Below, one piece after another: positions 1 through 7,500 of a DNA stretch of 13,027 bases (its first letter is position 1; each line of letters opens with the position of its first letter). Both the position numbers and the translations under genes were made by a program. The notes under the pieces are model-generated. The model searched no databases and was not told where the DNA came from. It saw nothing but the letters and a program-made list of their open reading frames with translations. The stretch is from Candidatus Brocadia sp. (lineage in GTDB: Bacteria; Planctomycetota; Brocadiia; Brocadiales; Brocadiaceae), in the NCBI GenBank assembly GCA_030837935.1, contig JAUQXU010000323.1, forward strand, positions 1 to 13,027, written 5' to 3'.

Positions 1-535
1 AGTGTTTCCAGATTTTGCGGACCATTACGTAAAATCTTTTCGCACAGTTCAAGGGCTTCTTCAAACCTCTCTAGCCCGGCGAAGACACCAGCAATTTCCA
101 GAGCAACCGTTGAATCATCCGCAACGAGCGATAATGCTTGCCTATAATACTCAACGGCACGTTCTTCATTCTTATATTTGATCGCATTTCGGGCTGCATG
201 CAGCATAAGTTTTTTGGTAAAATCATCCTTCCCTTCCCGCACATCTTCCATTTTTTGTATTAAAATATCGTAATGAATCCCCGCCTTCTGATAGTATCCA
301 TTATCTTGTAAATAATCGGCAAATTCCAATGCAACATCCTTATCTTCCGGATTTTTTTGAGGTAAGCTTCGTATCGTTGAATGGCTTTATTGGCCCATCC
401 TGCCTTCGCTGCGTTTCTGGCCGCCATTAAGAAGAGCAATACATCATCTTCTTTCTTTTGCTGTGCGTTGAGGGGTACTATGAGACCAAAAAAGGTTGAA
501 AGTCCCAGAACAACTACAACCAATAATGTTTTCAT
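1..535 (-). CDS. Secreted TPR-repeat protein, frameshifted and cut by window edge
   Basis: The ATG at 535 opens a signal peptide: Met-Lys, a hydrophobic core at residues 4-20 and a likely cleavage after LNA (residue 24). Tetratricopeptide-like helices follow (AARNAAKAGWANKAIQRYEA), so the product is probably an exported protein-interaction scaffold. The initial frame goes off-pattern after YLKK and stops at 260. Shifting by one base inside a run of seven T (352-358; A7 on the coding strand) gives NPEDKDVALEFADYLQDNGY, then further TPR units (NEERAVEYYRQAL, ERFEEALELCEKIL) that stay open to position 1. One extra A restores the whole reading frame. Either the gene is broken, or the run was miscounted, or slippage is used. 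The 3' end lies outside the window. The gene follows the HDOD gene on the same strand after about 150 bases. No specific partner can be named. Confidence 0.7.
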
Positions 536-609
536 TTTCCTACTTTTTTAGTTCTTTTCCGAATAAAATAGAGGAACGCAATCTATCGAGGGAAATGCAT
601 CGAAAAGGT

Positions 610-645
610 TTTATAACCCTATAAATCTTACTTCAAAAAAGTAAG
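610..645 (-). terminator. Two small AT-rich hairpins downstream of HDOD gene
   Basis: A perfect 7-bp inverted repeat CTTACTT/AAGTAAG (627-633 and 639-645, 5-base loop) lies about 40 bases past the HDOD stop. Next to it is TTTATA-ACCC-TATAAA (610-625). In the leftward transcript the strong U-run expected of an intrinsic terminator is missing, so this is at best a weak terminator; it may also be a palindromic element upstream of the TPR gene. Confidence 0.25.
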
Positions 646-686
646 GACTCCGGGCAAATAGGTGGCTAGAATATCTGACAACTACA

Positions 687-1580
687 TTAATTCCCAAAGA
701 ACAGGCTAAATGTAACCGCCTCTTTTTCTATACTCTCTGCCAACGCCTGTTGAAGCCTGTTCAGATCGGACACATCCCATTCTATTCCATACGATTGAGC
801 CAGTTTGATAATATCAGGAAAAAGTGTTTCTGCCTTAAGCGGGACATCCTCTTCAACCACTGTTTGCATCTCATAGATATGGGCAAATATATCAGCAATG
901 TGTACAGCTACTGGTAAAAGAGATTTTTTGTCTGTTTCCTGGAGGCGATGATGAAACCCAATAGCTGTCATTAAGCTTTCCGGAAACATCCACTTTTTCA
1001 GAAGCCTCATTCCAACTTCGTCATGAGTCATTCCAATGACTCTTTTCTCTGTCTCAAAGGCCATGAATTTCAATTTCAAACGCTTTGTAACTTTAACCAG
1101 TTTAAAAAATTCATTAGGTAAAGTAATGTATATGACCAGCTTCCCTATATCGTGAATGAGACCTGCCACAAAAAATTCATTACTCACCTTTTTAAGCTCG
1201 GTCGCAATAATCTTTGCTGCAAGACCGCAAATAAATGAATGTTTCCAAAATTTCCCAATGTCATAATTTCCATCTTTCTTAATTTTCATAAAACTCTCAA
1301 ATACAACTGCGGATATAACCAGGTTTCTAACCTCTTTAAAGCCCAAAACCGTTATAGCGTGTTGCAGTGAGGTAACCCCCCTTGTAGCTCCAAAAAAAGC
1401 GGAATTGGCCATTTTAAGTAGCTTTGTGCTCAGAGATATATCAGGGATAATAACTTTCGTAAGGTCATTTGCCGAACTATTCGGATCGGCAGTAATTTCC
1501 ATAACCTTGCACGCCACAGTTGGCAACGTGGGGATGGAATTTATCTTAGAAATGAGTATAGAAATTTTATCAAAATTCAT
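687..1580 (-). CDS. HDOD domain signalling protein
   Basis: This 297-residue protein is an almost pure HDOD domain (residues about 9-205): an N-terminal helical part with IPTLPTVACKVMEI, then the HD-like core with H114, the HDIGK motif at 143-147 and later histidines in GMTHDEVG and GFHHRL. HDOD proteins are cytosolic signalling outputs, often linked to c-di-GMP circuits, chemotaxis or stress responses, and usually have no proven hydrolase activity. Here the HD dyad is intact, so catalysis cannot be excluded from sequence. There is no receiver domain, so it would be engaged by protein contact. It starts 47 bases after the REC-GGDEF-HD-GYP gene on the same strand, which suggests co-transcription and a shared pathway. 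The ATG at 1580 has only a weak purine-rich GAGAAG upstream. The family call is firm; the biological role is unknown. Confidence 0.88.
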   Translation of the reverse strand: MNFDKISILISKINSIPTLPTVACKVMEITADPNSSANDLTKVIIPDISLSTKLLKMANSAFFGATRGVTSLQHAITVLGFKEVRNLVISAVVFESFMKIKKDGNYDIGKFWKHSFICGLAAKIIATELKKVSNEFFVAGLIHDIGKLVIYITLPNEFFKLVKVTKRLKLKFMAFETEKRVIGMTHDEVGMRLLKKWMFPESLMTAIGFHHRLQETDKKSLLPVAVHIADIFAHIYEMQTVVEEDVPLKAETLFPDIIKLAQSYGIEWDVSDLNRLQQALAESIEKEAVTFSLFFGN

Positions 1581-1627
1581 ATTAACTACTTCTCTTTTTC
1601 ATGAGTAAGCGTCTAGATTTTATGGAT

Positions 1628-3262
1628 TCAAGAATAACATTTAACCATGGCTTCTTGCACTTTTTCCTTCGCCTTCATTAAAACTGCTTCTGGAACAGAG
1701 AGCAGTCCTTGCTTCTCAATGATATCAAATAACATAAAAACAAGTTTGGGATCAAACTGCCTTCCGGCATTATCAGCGAATTCTTCAATAACCTTTTCAG
1801 GCGGAAGGCTTTTCCTAAAAGGTCGTTCAGATAACATGGCAACTATTGCATCGGCTATGGCAAATATCCTGGCACCCAGAGGTATTTCATTACCTTTGAG
1901 CCCCACAGGATAACCAGAACCATCAAAATTTTCATGATGATGCTGAAGAAGCGATCCTTCATTGGCAAAAAAGTTGAATAGCTCCGTCAGTTCTGCCATC
2001 ATATCGGGATGGCTTTCAATCTCTAGCCTATCTCTGGTTTTCAGCCCTTTGCTTTTACTTTTTAACGTCTTTTTCAGCAGGATTTTAAAGTTGTCATGAA
2101 GCAACGCGGCGTTTTTAAAGGACTCTATGATAGAAGGGGAAAGATTAAACCTTTCCCCTATGAGTCCAATATATTGTATGACTTGATGATTGTGCTTCTC
2201 GTATTTAGAGGCTCCCAAATTTCGAACCATGAGACACAAAGATTGGATAGATGCCTTTTTTGTTTTTTCCAAAACAGATGAAATGTTTTCTTTCAGATAG
2301 CCGAAATCTCTTGTCTCGTTAACCTTACCTTCTATAGATTGCATTGAAGAATCTTTCACGTAAACACTGACTCTATTTCTCCCCTCTGTTTTGGAGCGGT
2401 AAAGAGCCTTGTCTGCAAATGCTACAAGTTCTTTACTTTCGGATGGCTGATGATGTTTTACAGATGCCACACCTATACTCACGGTTGCAATTGTTACATT
2501 AGCTCCATCCTTATACGCTTTTGACTCACAGACAGAGCGAATTTTTTCAGCTACACTCCGTGCCCCTTCAATGCCCGTATTGGGAAGAAGTATCATGAAC
2601 TCTTCCCCACCATATCGAAAAACAAAGTCATGCTTTCTTGCTTCTCGTTTTAAACAAGCAGAAAATTCACGTAATATGAAATCACCGAAAATATGTCCAA
2701 AAGTATCGTTAACGACTTTGAAATAATCTATATCAATCAGCAGACAGGATAAATCGGTTTGATATCTTAATGCACGGGAATACTCCTTCTCAAGGATTTC
2801 CACCATATAGTGACGATTATATAAACCGGTCAGCTCATCATAGAGGGCCTTTTTACGCAAGACATTGCGCGCGTCTAAAAGCTCTTTATTCAATTCGACA
2901 ATACGCCTTCCAGCTTTCAGGCGCACCCTGAGTTCATTTTGATTGAATGGTTTGGTGATATAGTCGTCCGCACCCGCTTCCATTCCACAGACAATATCCT
3001 CCTGCTTGTTTTTCATGGTAAGCAACAGGATATACGTATAGGGTTCTCTGGCCTGTTCCCGAACCTTGCGGCATATCTCCACGCCATTCATACCTGGCAT
3101 CATCCAATCGAGGATTAGAAGGTTTGGGGCATTTTCAGACTGAATGACCTCCCAGGCAACAAGACCATCCTTGCACGATATAACCTCATAATCCATGTCC
3201 TCCAAAAATTTCTCTAATCTGCGCCGTGTAGTATTTTCGTCTTCTGCTATTAATATTTTCAT
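1628..3262 (-). CDS. Response regulator with GGDEF and HD-GYP domains
   Basis: A 544-residue cytosolic regulator of c-di-GMP. REC domain (1-120): acidic E7/D8, phospho-acceptor D52 in LLILDWMMPG, T82 and K104. GGDEF domain (about 136-303): DELTGLYNR, DIDYFKxxND and the active-site form GGEEF at 218-222; RKHD at 209-212 sits exactly five residues before it and is a complete RxxD inhibitory site. This predicts an active diguanylate cyclase with product feedback. HD-GYP-type domain (about 350-515): H389-D390, H418 in SHP, H442/H443, GSGYP at 448-452, D471 and RPFR. The usual HDIGK reads HDNFK, with metal-ligand histidines and lysine kept, so phosphodiesterase activity is plausible. A strong AGGTGG ribosome site (3266-3271) supports the ATG at 3262. 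It lies directly downstream of the Hpt gene, which should be its phosphodonor, and upstream of the HDOD gene. Confidence 0.93.
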   Translation of the reverse strand: MKILIAEDENTTRRRLEKFLEDMDYEVISCKDGLVAWEVIQSENAPNLLILDWMMPGMNGVEICRKVREQAREPYTYILLLTMKNKQEDIVCGMEAGADDYITKPFNQNELRVRLKAGRRIVELNKELLDARNVLRKKALYDELTGLYNRHYMVEILEKEYSRALRYQTDLSCLLIDIDYFKVVNDTFGHIFGDFILREFSACLKREARKHDFVFRYGGEEFMILLPNTGIEGARSVAEKIRSVCESKAYKDGANVTIATVSIGVASVKHHQPSESKELVAFADKALYRSKTEGRNRVSVYVKDSSMQSIEGKVNETRDFGYLKENISSVLEKTKKASIQSLCLMVRNLGASKYEKHNHQVIQYIGLIGERFNLSPSIIESFKNAALLHDNFKILLKKTLKSKSKGLKTRDRLEIESHPDMMAELTELFNFFANEGSLLQHHHENFDGSGYPVGLKGNEIPLGARIFAIADAIVAMLSERPFRKSLPPEKVIEEFADNAGRQFDPKLVFMLFDIIEKQGLLSVPEAVLMKAKEKVQEAMVKCYS

Positions 3263-3357
3263 ATACCACCTAAAACCATTTATTTCACTGCCTATTGCCC
3301 TCTCTCAATTGCCTGTTCCTGTGTGCTCATAACATATTCAGGGTCAAAACGCAATTA

Positions 3358-3756
3358 TTATTTAGATTTAACAAATTCTCTTAACGCATACACAAGACGT
3401 TCTGCTTCTCGTGTCAAAGCCCCATAAGTTTCTTCAACGTCGTCCCATCTGTTTTCTCTTCCCATCATTTCCAGGCTCAATGCTGCTTTAAACACAGTAT
3501 TTTTCCCAAAATTGGCAACTGCCCCCTTCAGTTTATGGGCTGATTTTTCCAGGGCATTACTATCACGAATATTAACAGCCTTCTCTACTAATGATATTTG
3601 CTCAGGAAAGTCATCAATAAACATTTCCGCCAGTTCTTTGAGAAATTCCTCTTCGTCACCGTTTATTTTGAGAGCATCATCCTTGTCAAAGACCGTCTCA
3701 TCGTTTAGCCACTTTTCTTCACTGCAATCAGTGATATCATTTGAATTTGCTTTCAT
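3358..3756 (-). CDS. Stand-alone Hpt phosphotransfer protein
   Basis: A 132-residue histidine phosphotransfer protein. The Hpt four-helix core covers most of the chain, with the phosphorylatable H74 in KSAHKLKGAVANFG, matching the family pattern AHxLKGxxxNxG. There is no kinase or receiver part, so it works as a cytosolic shuttle that takes phosphate from a receiver domain and passes it to another receiver. The start is set at the ATG at 3756 because AAGGAGG lies just upstream (3766-3772). The frame is open for 49 more codons, but these run through palindromic repeat DNA (the reading KPCAEPVEAS comes from a repeat), so a longer start is unlikely. Neighbours explain its job: the hybrid kinase upstream has two receivers but no Hpt, and the response regulator 95 bases downstream needs a donor. 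Confidence 0.9.
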   Translation of the reverse strand: MKANSNDITDCSEEKWLNDETVFDKDDALKINGDEEEFLKELAEMFIDDFPEQISLVEKAVNIRDSNALEKSAHKLKGAVANFGKNTVFKAALSLEMMGRENRWDDVEETYGALTREAERLVYALREFVKSK

Positions 3757-3765
3757 GCTAAAATT

Positions 3766-3772
3766 CCTCCTT
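3766..3772 (-). promoter_or_regulatory. Ribosome binding site that fixes the Hpt start
   Basis: AAGGAGG on the coding strand lies 9 bases before the ATG at 3756. It is a near-perfect Shine-Dalgarno sequence and argues for the 132-residue Hpt product over the longer open frame that begins in repeat DNA at 3903. Confidence 0.85.
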
Positions 3773-3793
3773 ACATTTTCACCTGAAAAATTA

Positions 3794-3810
3794 CGCTGCC
3801 TTTGGCAGCG
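3794..3810. repeat. Short GC-rich hairpin
   Basis: CGCTGCC-TTT-GGCAGCG is a perfect 7-bp stem with a 3-base loop. It lies in the leader of the Hpt gene, between a larger inverted repeat and the ribosome site. It could be part of a REP-like unit or a leader structure; no U-run follows it in the leftward transcript. Confidence 0.5.
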
Positions 3811-3820
3811 GCCTTTCATT

Positions 3821-3874
3821 GCTTGTTCCCAAACAGATGCTTCAACTGGCTCAGCACATGGTTTGGGAACGAGC
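3821..3874. repeat. Palindromic repeat element with 10-bp perfect core arms
   Basis: GTTCCCAAAC (3825-3834) and GTTTGGGAAC (3861-3870) are perfect reverse complements. The arms extend to 14 bases (3821-3834 and 3861-3874) with a single mismatch. The interior carries CTTCAACTGGCTCAGCAC, similar to a widespread bacterial dispersed repeat that reads AEPVEAS when translated. This is a small mobile or REP-like unit sitting upstream of the Hpt ribosome site. Confidence 0.6.
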
Positions 3875-3934
3875 CGCAAACCCATACGTGTTAAGTTAAG
3901 CATCTATAATTACCACCAACCCCTTGTTCTGGTA

Positions 3935-3957
3935 AAGACGCCCCGCCGGGTCGTCTT
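3935..3957. repeat. Hairpin just outside the left end of the DUF559 cassette
   Basis: AAGACG (3935-3940) pairs with CGTCTT (3952-3957), and an inner CCC/GGG adds to the stem. It abuts the stop codon of the DUF559 gene (3957-3959). In the leftward transcript a few T follow (TTTACC), so it could act as a weak terminator for that gene; it may equally be one more dispersed palindrome. Confidence 0.4.
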
Positions 3958-4394
3958 CACTTGTCCCCCGCTGGCGGAGGATAGGGGGGTGGACCGGACA
4001 GTCCGATCGCGTCTACCACCTTTTCAATCCTCTGTATAACACCGCTCATATTCTTCAATACATCTTCGTCTGTAAACCTGATTATGGTAAATCCAGCGCT
4101 TTCAAGCGCGCGGGACTTCTGCTTATCTTTTTCCCCAGTTTCATCATCTAAATGAGTTACCCCGTCAACCTCAATTACCAGCTTTAATTCTTTACAGAGA
4201 AAGTCCGCGATGTATTGCAGCACGGCCCTTTGCCTTCTGAATTGATAACCCTTAATCCGTCCGGCACGCAGGGCATATTTCCACAGACAAGCCTCTGCTT
4301 TCGTCATTTTCTTACGCAGGTTGTTTGCAAACGGTTGCAACCATTTGTTGTAGGCGTAATTATTGGTTTCATCGGCTTTTGGTTTTTCCCGCAT
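3957..4394 (-). CDS. DUF559 (Vsr-like) endonuclease-domain protein
   Basis: A 145-residue protein of the DUF559 family, which has a PD-(D/E)XK-type nuclease fold related to very-short-patch repair endonucleases. Visible family features are: N-terminal basic helix with MTKAEACLWKYALR (30-43), GYQFRRQRAVLQYIADFLC (49-67) with candidate catalytic D64, then LVIEVDGVTH (72-81) giving E75, D77 and H81, and TIIRFTDEDVLKN (103-115). The ATG at 4394 is chosen because AAAAGGAA lies upstream and residues before it would be translated from the right-hand inverted repeat. The last dozen residues (GPPPYPPPAGDK) are encoded by the left-hand inverted repeat, so gene and repeat are one unit. It sits between the kinase and its Hpt partner, which marks it as an inserted element rather than part of the relay. 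Its target and activity are unknown. Confidence 0.85.
   Translation of the reverse strand: MREKPKADETNNYAYNKWLQPFANNLRKKMTKAEACLWKYALRAGRIKGYQFRRQRAVLQYIADFLCKELKLVIEVDGVTHLDDETGEKDKQKSRALESAGFTIIRFTDEDVLKNMSGVIQRIEKVVDAIGLSGPPPYPPPAGDK
3964..3992 (+). repeat. Left terminal inverted repeat of DUF559 cassette
   Basis: GC-rich end starting TCCCCCGCTGGCGG and ending GGGGGGTGG. It encodes the proline-rich tail of the DUF559 protein on the minus strand and pairs with 4413-4439. Confidence 0.7.
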
Positions 4395-4412
4395 TGTTTT
4401 CGTGTTCCTTTT

Positions 4413-4439
4413 CCACCCCCTACCCCCGCCAGCGGGGGA
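4413..4439 (-). repeat. Right terminal inverted repeat of DUF559 cassette
   Basis: Starts CCACCCCCTACCCCCGCC on the plus strand. It is the reverse complement of the left end with minor differences, and forms a perfect 7-bp hairpin of its own (4423-4429 with 4432-4438). It lies about 20 bases upstream of the DUF559 start codon, so it may also affect its expression. Confidence 0.7.
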
Positions 4440-4466
4440 TAGTCGCCACCCATACCTACAGGATTT

Positions 4467-4482
4467 TAAACTGTATAGTTTA
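4467..4482. repeat. Small AT-rich inverted repeat
   Basis: TAAACT-GTAT-AGTTTA, a 6-bp perfect stem beside the large hairpin at 4489-4516. Function is not evident. Confidence 0.3.
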
Positions 4483-4488
4483 CAAGAA

Positions 4489-4516
4489 GGCACGGACAAA
4501 CAAGTTTGTCCGTGCC
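4489..4516 (-). terminator. 13-bp perfect hairpin after the kinase gene
   Basis: GGCACGGACAAAC (4489-4501) and GTTTGTCCGTGCC (4504-4516) are perfect reverse complements separated by two bases. The hairpin begins 15 bases after the kinase stop codon, and in the leftward transcript it is followed by TTCTTGT. This would suit an intrinsic terminator with a poor U-tract. The high symmetry and very short loop also fit a REP-type dispersed palindrome, and both roles can coexist. If it terminates, the Hpt gene needs its own promoter. Confidence 0.5.
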
Positions 4517-4530
4517 ACCCTAAAACCAGT

Positions 4531-7500
4531 TTACATTGATAGCGAAGCCGACGAGGGTTGCTCTATTCCATCATGGAGGTTCCGTTTAATTGCATCAGCA
4601 AGTACCTGCATGCTAACTGGTTTGGTAACATAATCGTTCATGCCTGTATCAAGACACTTTTCGCGGTCACCATTCATGGCGTTGGCAGTCATGGCTATTA
4701 TCGGGATATTATGATTCCTAACAGATGAATTCTCATTACGGATGATACGGGTAGCCTCATAACCGTCCACCTCTGGCATCTGGCAATCCATCAGAACAAG
4801 GTTGTAATCCAATCTCTCTAGCGATTCGATGGCCTCCTTCCCATTATTAACTACATCAGCCGTATATCCAAGTTTCTTCTCCAAAATTCGCATGACAACC
4901 TTCTGATTGATAACGTTGTCCTCTGCCACGAGGATGCGAAGACGTCGCTTGTGATCCTCGGATATGGAATAACGCGTAACGATCTGACCTGGAGCATCTT
5001 TTCCGACACCCGCAGTTTTTCCAGTAATAATTCTGAAACATTCGAGCAACTGTGATTGTTTTACTGGCTTGAGCAGATACGCCGCAAATCCCAGCCTTTT
5101 AAAATACTCATCATCTCCACGCATGCCAACCGAAGTCAGTATCACCAGGAACAGGTCTTTGAGTTGCGGACACGCCTTGATTTCCTTGCAAAGTGATTCT
5201 CCATCCACCTTTGGCATACAACGGTCAAGCAAGGCAATCTGAAACGGATTACCTTCATCGATAGCATCATGAAGCTTTTTCATCGCCTCCCCAGCCGAGG
5301 CAGCCTCATCAACCCTGCAACGCCACGATTCGAGATATGCCCTAAAGATACATCGGTTCGTATGATTGTCATCAACAACCAGCACACGCATATTCTCGAT
5401 AACGCCAGGTTCATATGGCAGTCGTTGCCGGACAGAAGGTTGTTTTTCCAGTATTGCCGTAAACCAGAACGTTGATCCTTTACCCTCTTCGCTTTCCACA
5501 CCTATCTGACCACCCATCATCTCGGCAAGCTGTTTGGAAATCGCCAACCCCAGCCCGGTGCCGCCGTACATTCTCGTGGTAGAAGAATCTACCTGGGAAA
5601 ATAACTGGAACAAACGCTTTATACGATCGGCAGGAATGCCGATGCCGGTGTCTCTAACAGCAAACCGCAAGGTTGCATGCGAATCAGTTTCCTTGACCAG
5701 GGTCACAGTGAGGGCTACCTCCCCGACTTTCGTAAATTTTATGGCATTATTACCAAGATTAATTAACACTTGTCTCAATCGGCCAGGGTCTCCACGCAAA
5801 AGCGAAGGCACTTCCGGATAGATAAAACAAGAAAACTCCAGACTTTTTTTCTCTGACCCGATGATCAAGATGTCTATGGTATCTTCCACAGCACTACGTA
5901 AATCGAAGTCGATGTTCTCCATCTCCAGTTTGCCAGACTCTATCTTGGAAAAATCCAGGATATCATTAATAATGAACAGTAAGGAGTTGGCACAATTGCG
6001 AATCGTTTCTGTATAATCATGCTGTTCCTTAGTCAATTCCGTTTCTAGCAACAGATCAATCATACCTATGACACCATTCATTGGCGTACGTATCTCGTGA
6101 CTCATATTAGCAAGAAATTCACCTTTGGCACGGCTGGCCTCATCCGCCAACTTCTTTGCAATTTCCAACTCATTATTCTTTTCTTCAACATTCCTTTTTT
6201 GTATTTCAAGTTCTTCATAGTATTTCAACAACTCTTTATTTCGTAACTGCAGTTCATCCTCGGCTTGCTTTAGACCGGTAATATCATTGAAAATTTCCAA
6301 AAACGCCTTTTTACCTTTATATACTAAACTAACATGAGTTATCTGAAATACTTTCCCACCTAAGATACCTTCTGATTCAATAGTTTCTGTTTTTTTTGTT
6401 CTCATGCCTTCTTTCAGGCAGCAATTCCCACACTGCTTTTTACTGTCACGGTAAATATTCCAGCATTTTTCTCCTATTGCCTTTTTGCCCAGAAGGGTTT
6501 CAAATTTTTCGCTCACATAGAGGATATTGCCTTCCTCGTCCACAATATCCATACCAAAGGGAAGAGAGCCGACAAGGGTTTGATTAAAATTACTAAACTC
6601 CCGTAGTTCTTCCTCTACTTTTTTACGCTCGGTAATGTCTTCTTTAATTGCAAGAAAATGTGCGATCTCCCCATCTTGATTCCTTATTGGTGAAATGAAA
6701 GCATATTCCCAAAATGTCTGTCCATTTTTCTTCTTGTTAAGAAATTCTCCTGACCATTCCCTGCCAGCGGTAATGGTTTCCCAGAGTTCTTTGTATTCTT
6801 CAGGGGTTTTTTTGTCTGATTTTAGTATTCTGGGGTTCTTTCCTATAGCCTCTTCAGAAGTGTATCCGGTTATCGTGGTGAATTTTTTATTAACATACTC
6901 AATATTGCCTTCTGTATCAGTAATAACAACAGAAGCCCGGCTCTGTTCTACCGCATGAAACAACAAGCGAACCTGATCACCCTGTTGTTTTTGCTCAATT
7001 ACAGAAGCGATTATATTCGCTACTGACTGTAAAAAGTTAGCATCATTTATATCAAATTCCCGTGTTCTGGTCGTGTGTACATCAATACTTCCATAAGGTT
7101 TATCCTTGCCATAAATAACGGCGCTCATACCACTTATTATCCCATGTTCATGGAGCAATGGCGAACCACGGAATCTCGTTTCTGTTCGAAGATCTTCGAC
7201 AATCACTGGTTCTTTGGAAATCAGGGTGTAACCAGCTTGCGAGTCAAGTCCTGCACCAACAGTTACTTTTCCAATTAATCCTTTCCTCCACCCGACGCCT
7301 GCACGTAATAGCAGACTCTTTCCATCTGGAAGGAGTTCTAATATTTTGCCATATTCCACATCAAGGGTTTGAGACGTTTTTTCAATTATTAAATTCAATA
7401 AAGTAGAGATGTCATATTCCCCCAAAGCCTTTTGGCCTATGAATGCAACAACTTCTTGCTGCAATGCCCACTGCTTGATTTTTTCCTCATGCAGTTTACG

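Larger units (their letters stand above)
3964..4439. mobile_element. Inverted-repeat-bounded cassette carrying the DUF559 gene
   Basis: The left end (3964-3992) and right end (4413-4439) are reverse complements apart from one substitution and two single-base gaps. Each end is also internally palindromic: CCCCCGC/GCGGGGG at 4423-4438, and the same with one mismatch at 3965-3980. The 476-bp unit contains only the DUF559 gene. No clear target-site duplication is visible outside the ends, and no classical transposase is present. The insertion splits a phosphorelay gene set. Calling it mobile is an inference from the paired ends and its position. Confidence 0.6.

Noticed and set aside
3757..3903. 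A 49-residue N-terminal extension of the Hpt protein.
   Set aside because: It is made of repeat DNA (hairpins at 3794-3810 and 3821-3874), while a near-perfect ribosome site precedes the internal ATG at 3756.
3957..4394. DUF559 protein as a member of the phosphorelay operon or as a restriction/Vsr repair system.
   Set aside because: It is bounded by terminal inverted repeats with no methylase nearby, so an inserted cassette explains it better.
6800..6960. LOV photoreceptor identity for the second PAS domain (GKNPRILKS resembles the LOV signature).
   Set aside because: The cysteine needed for the flavin adduct is replaced (GKNPRIL instead of GRNCRFL), so it is an ordinary PAS domain.
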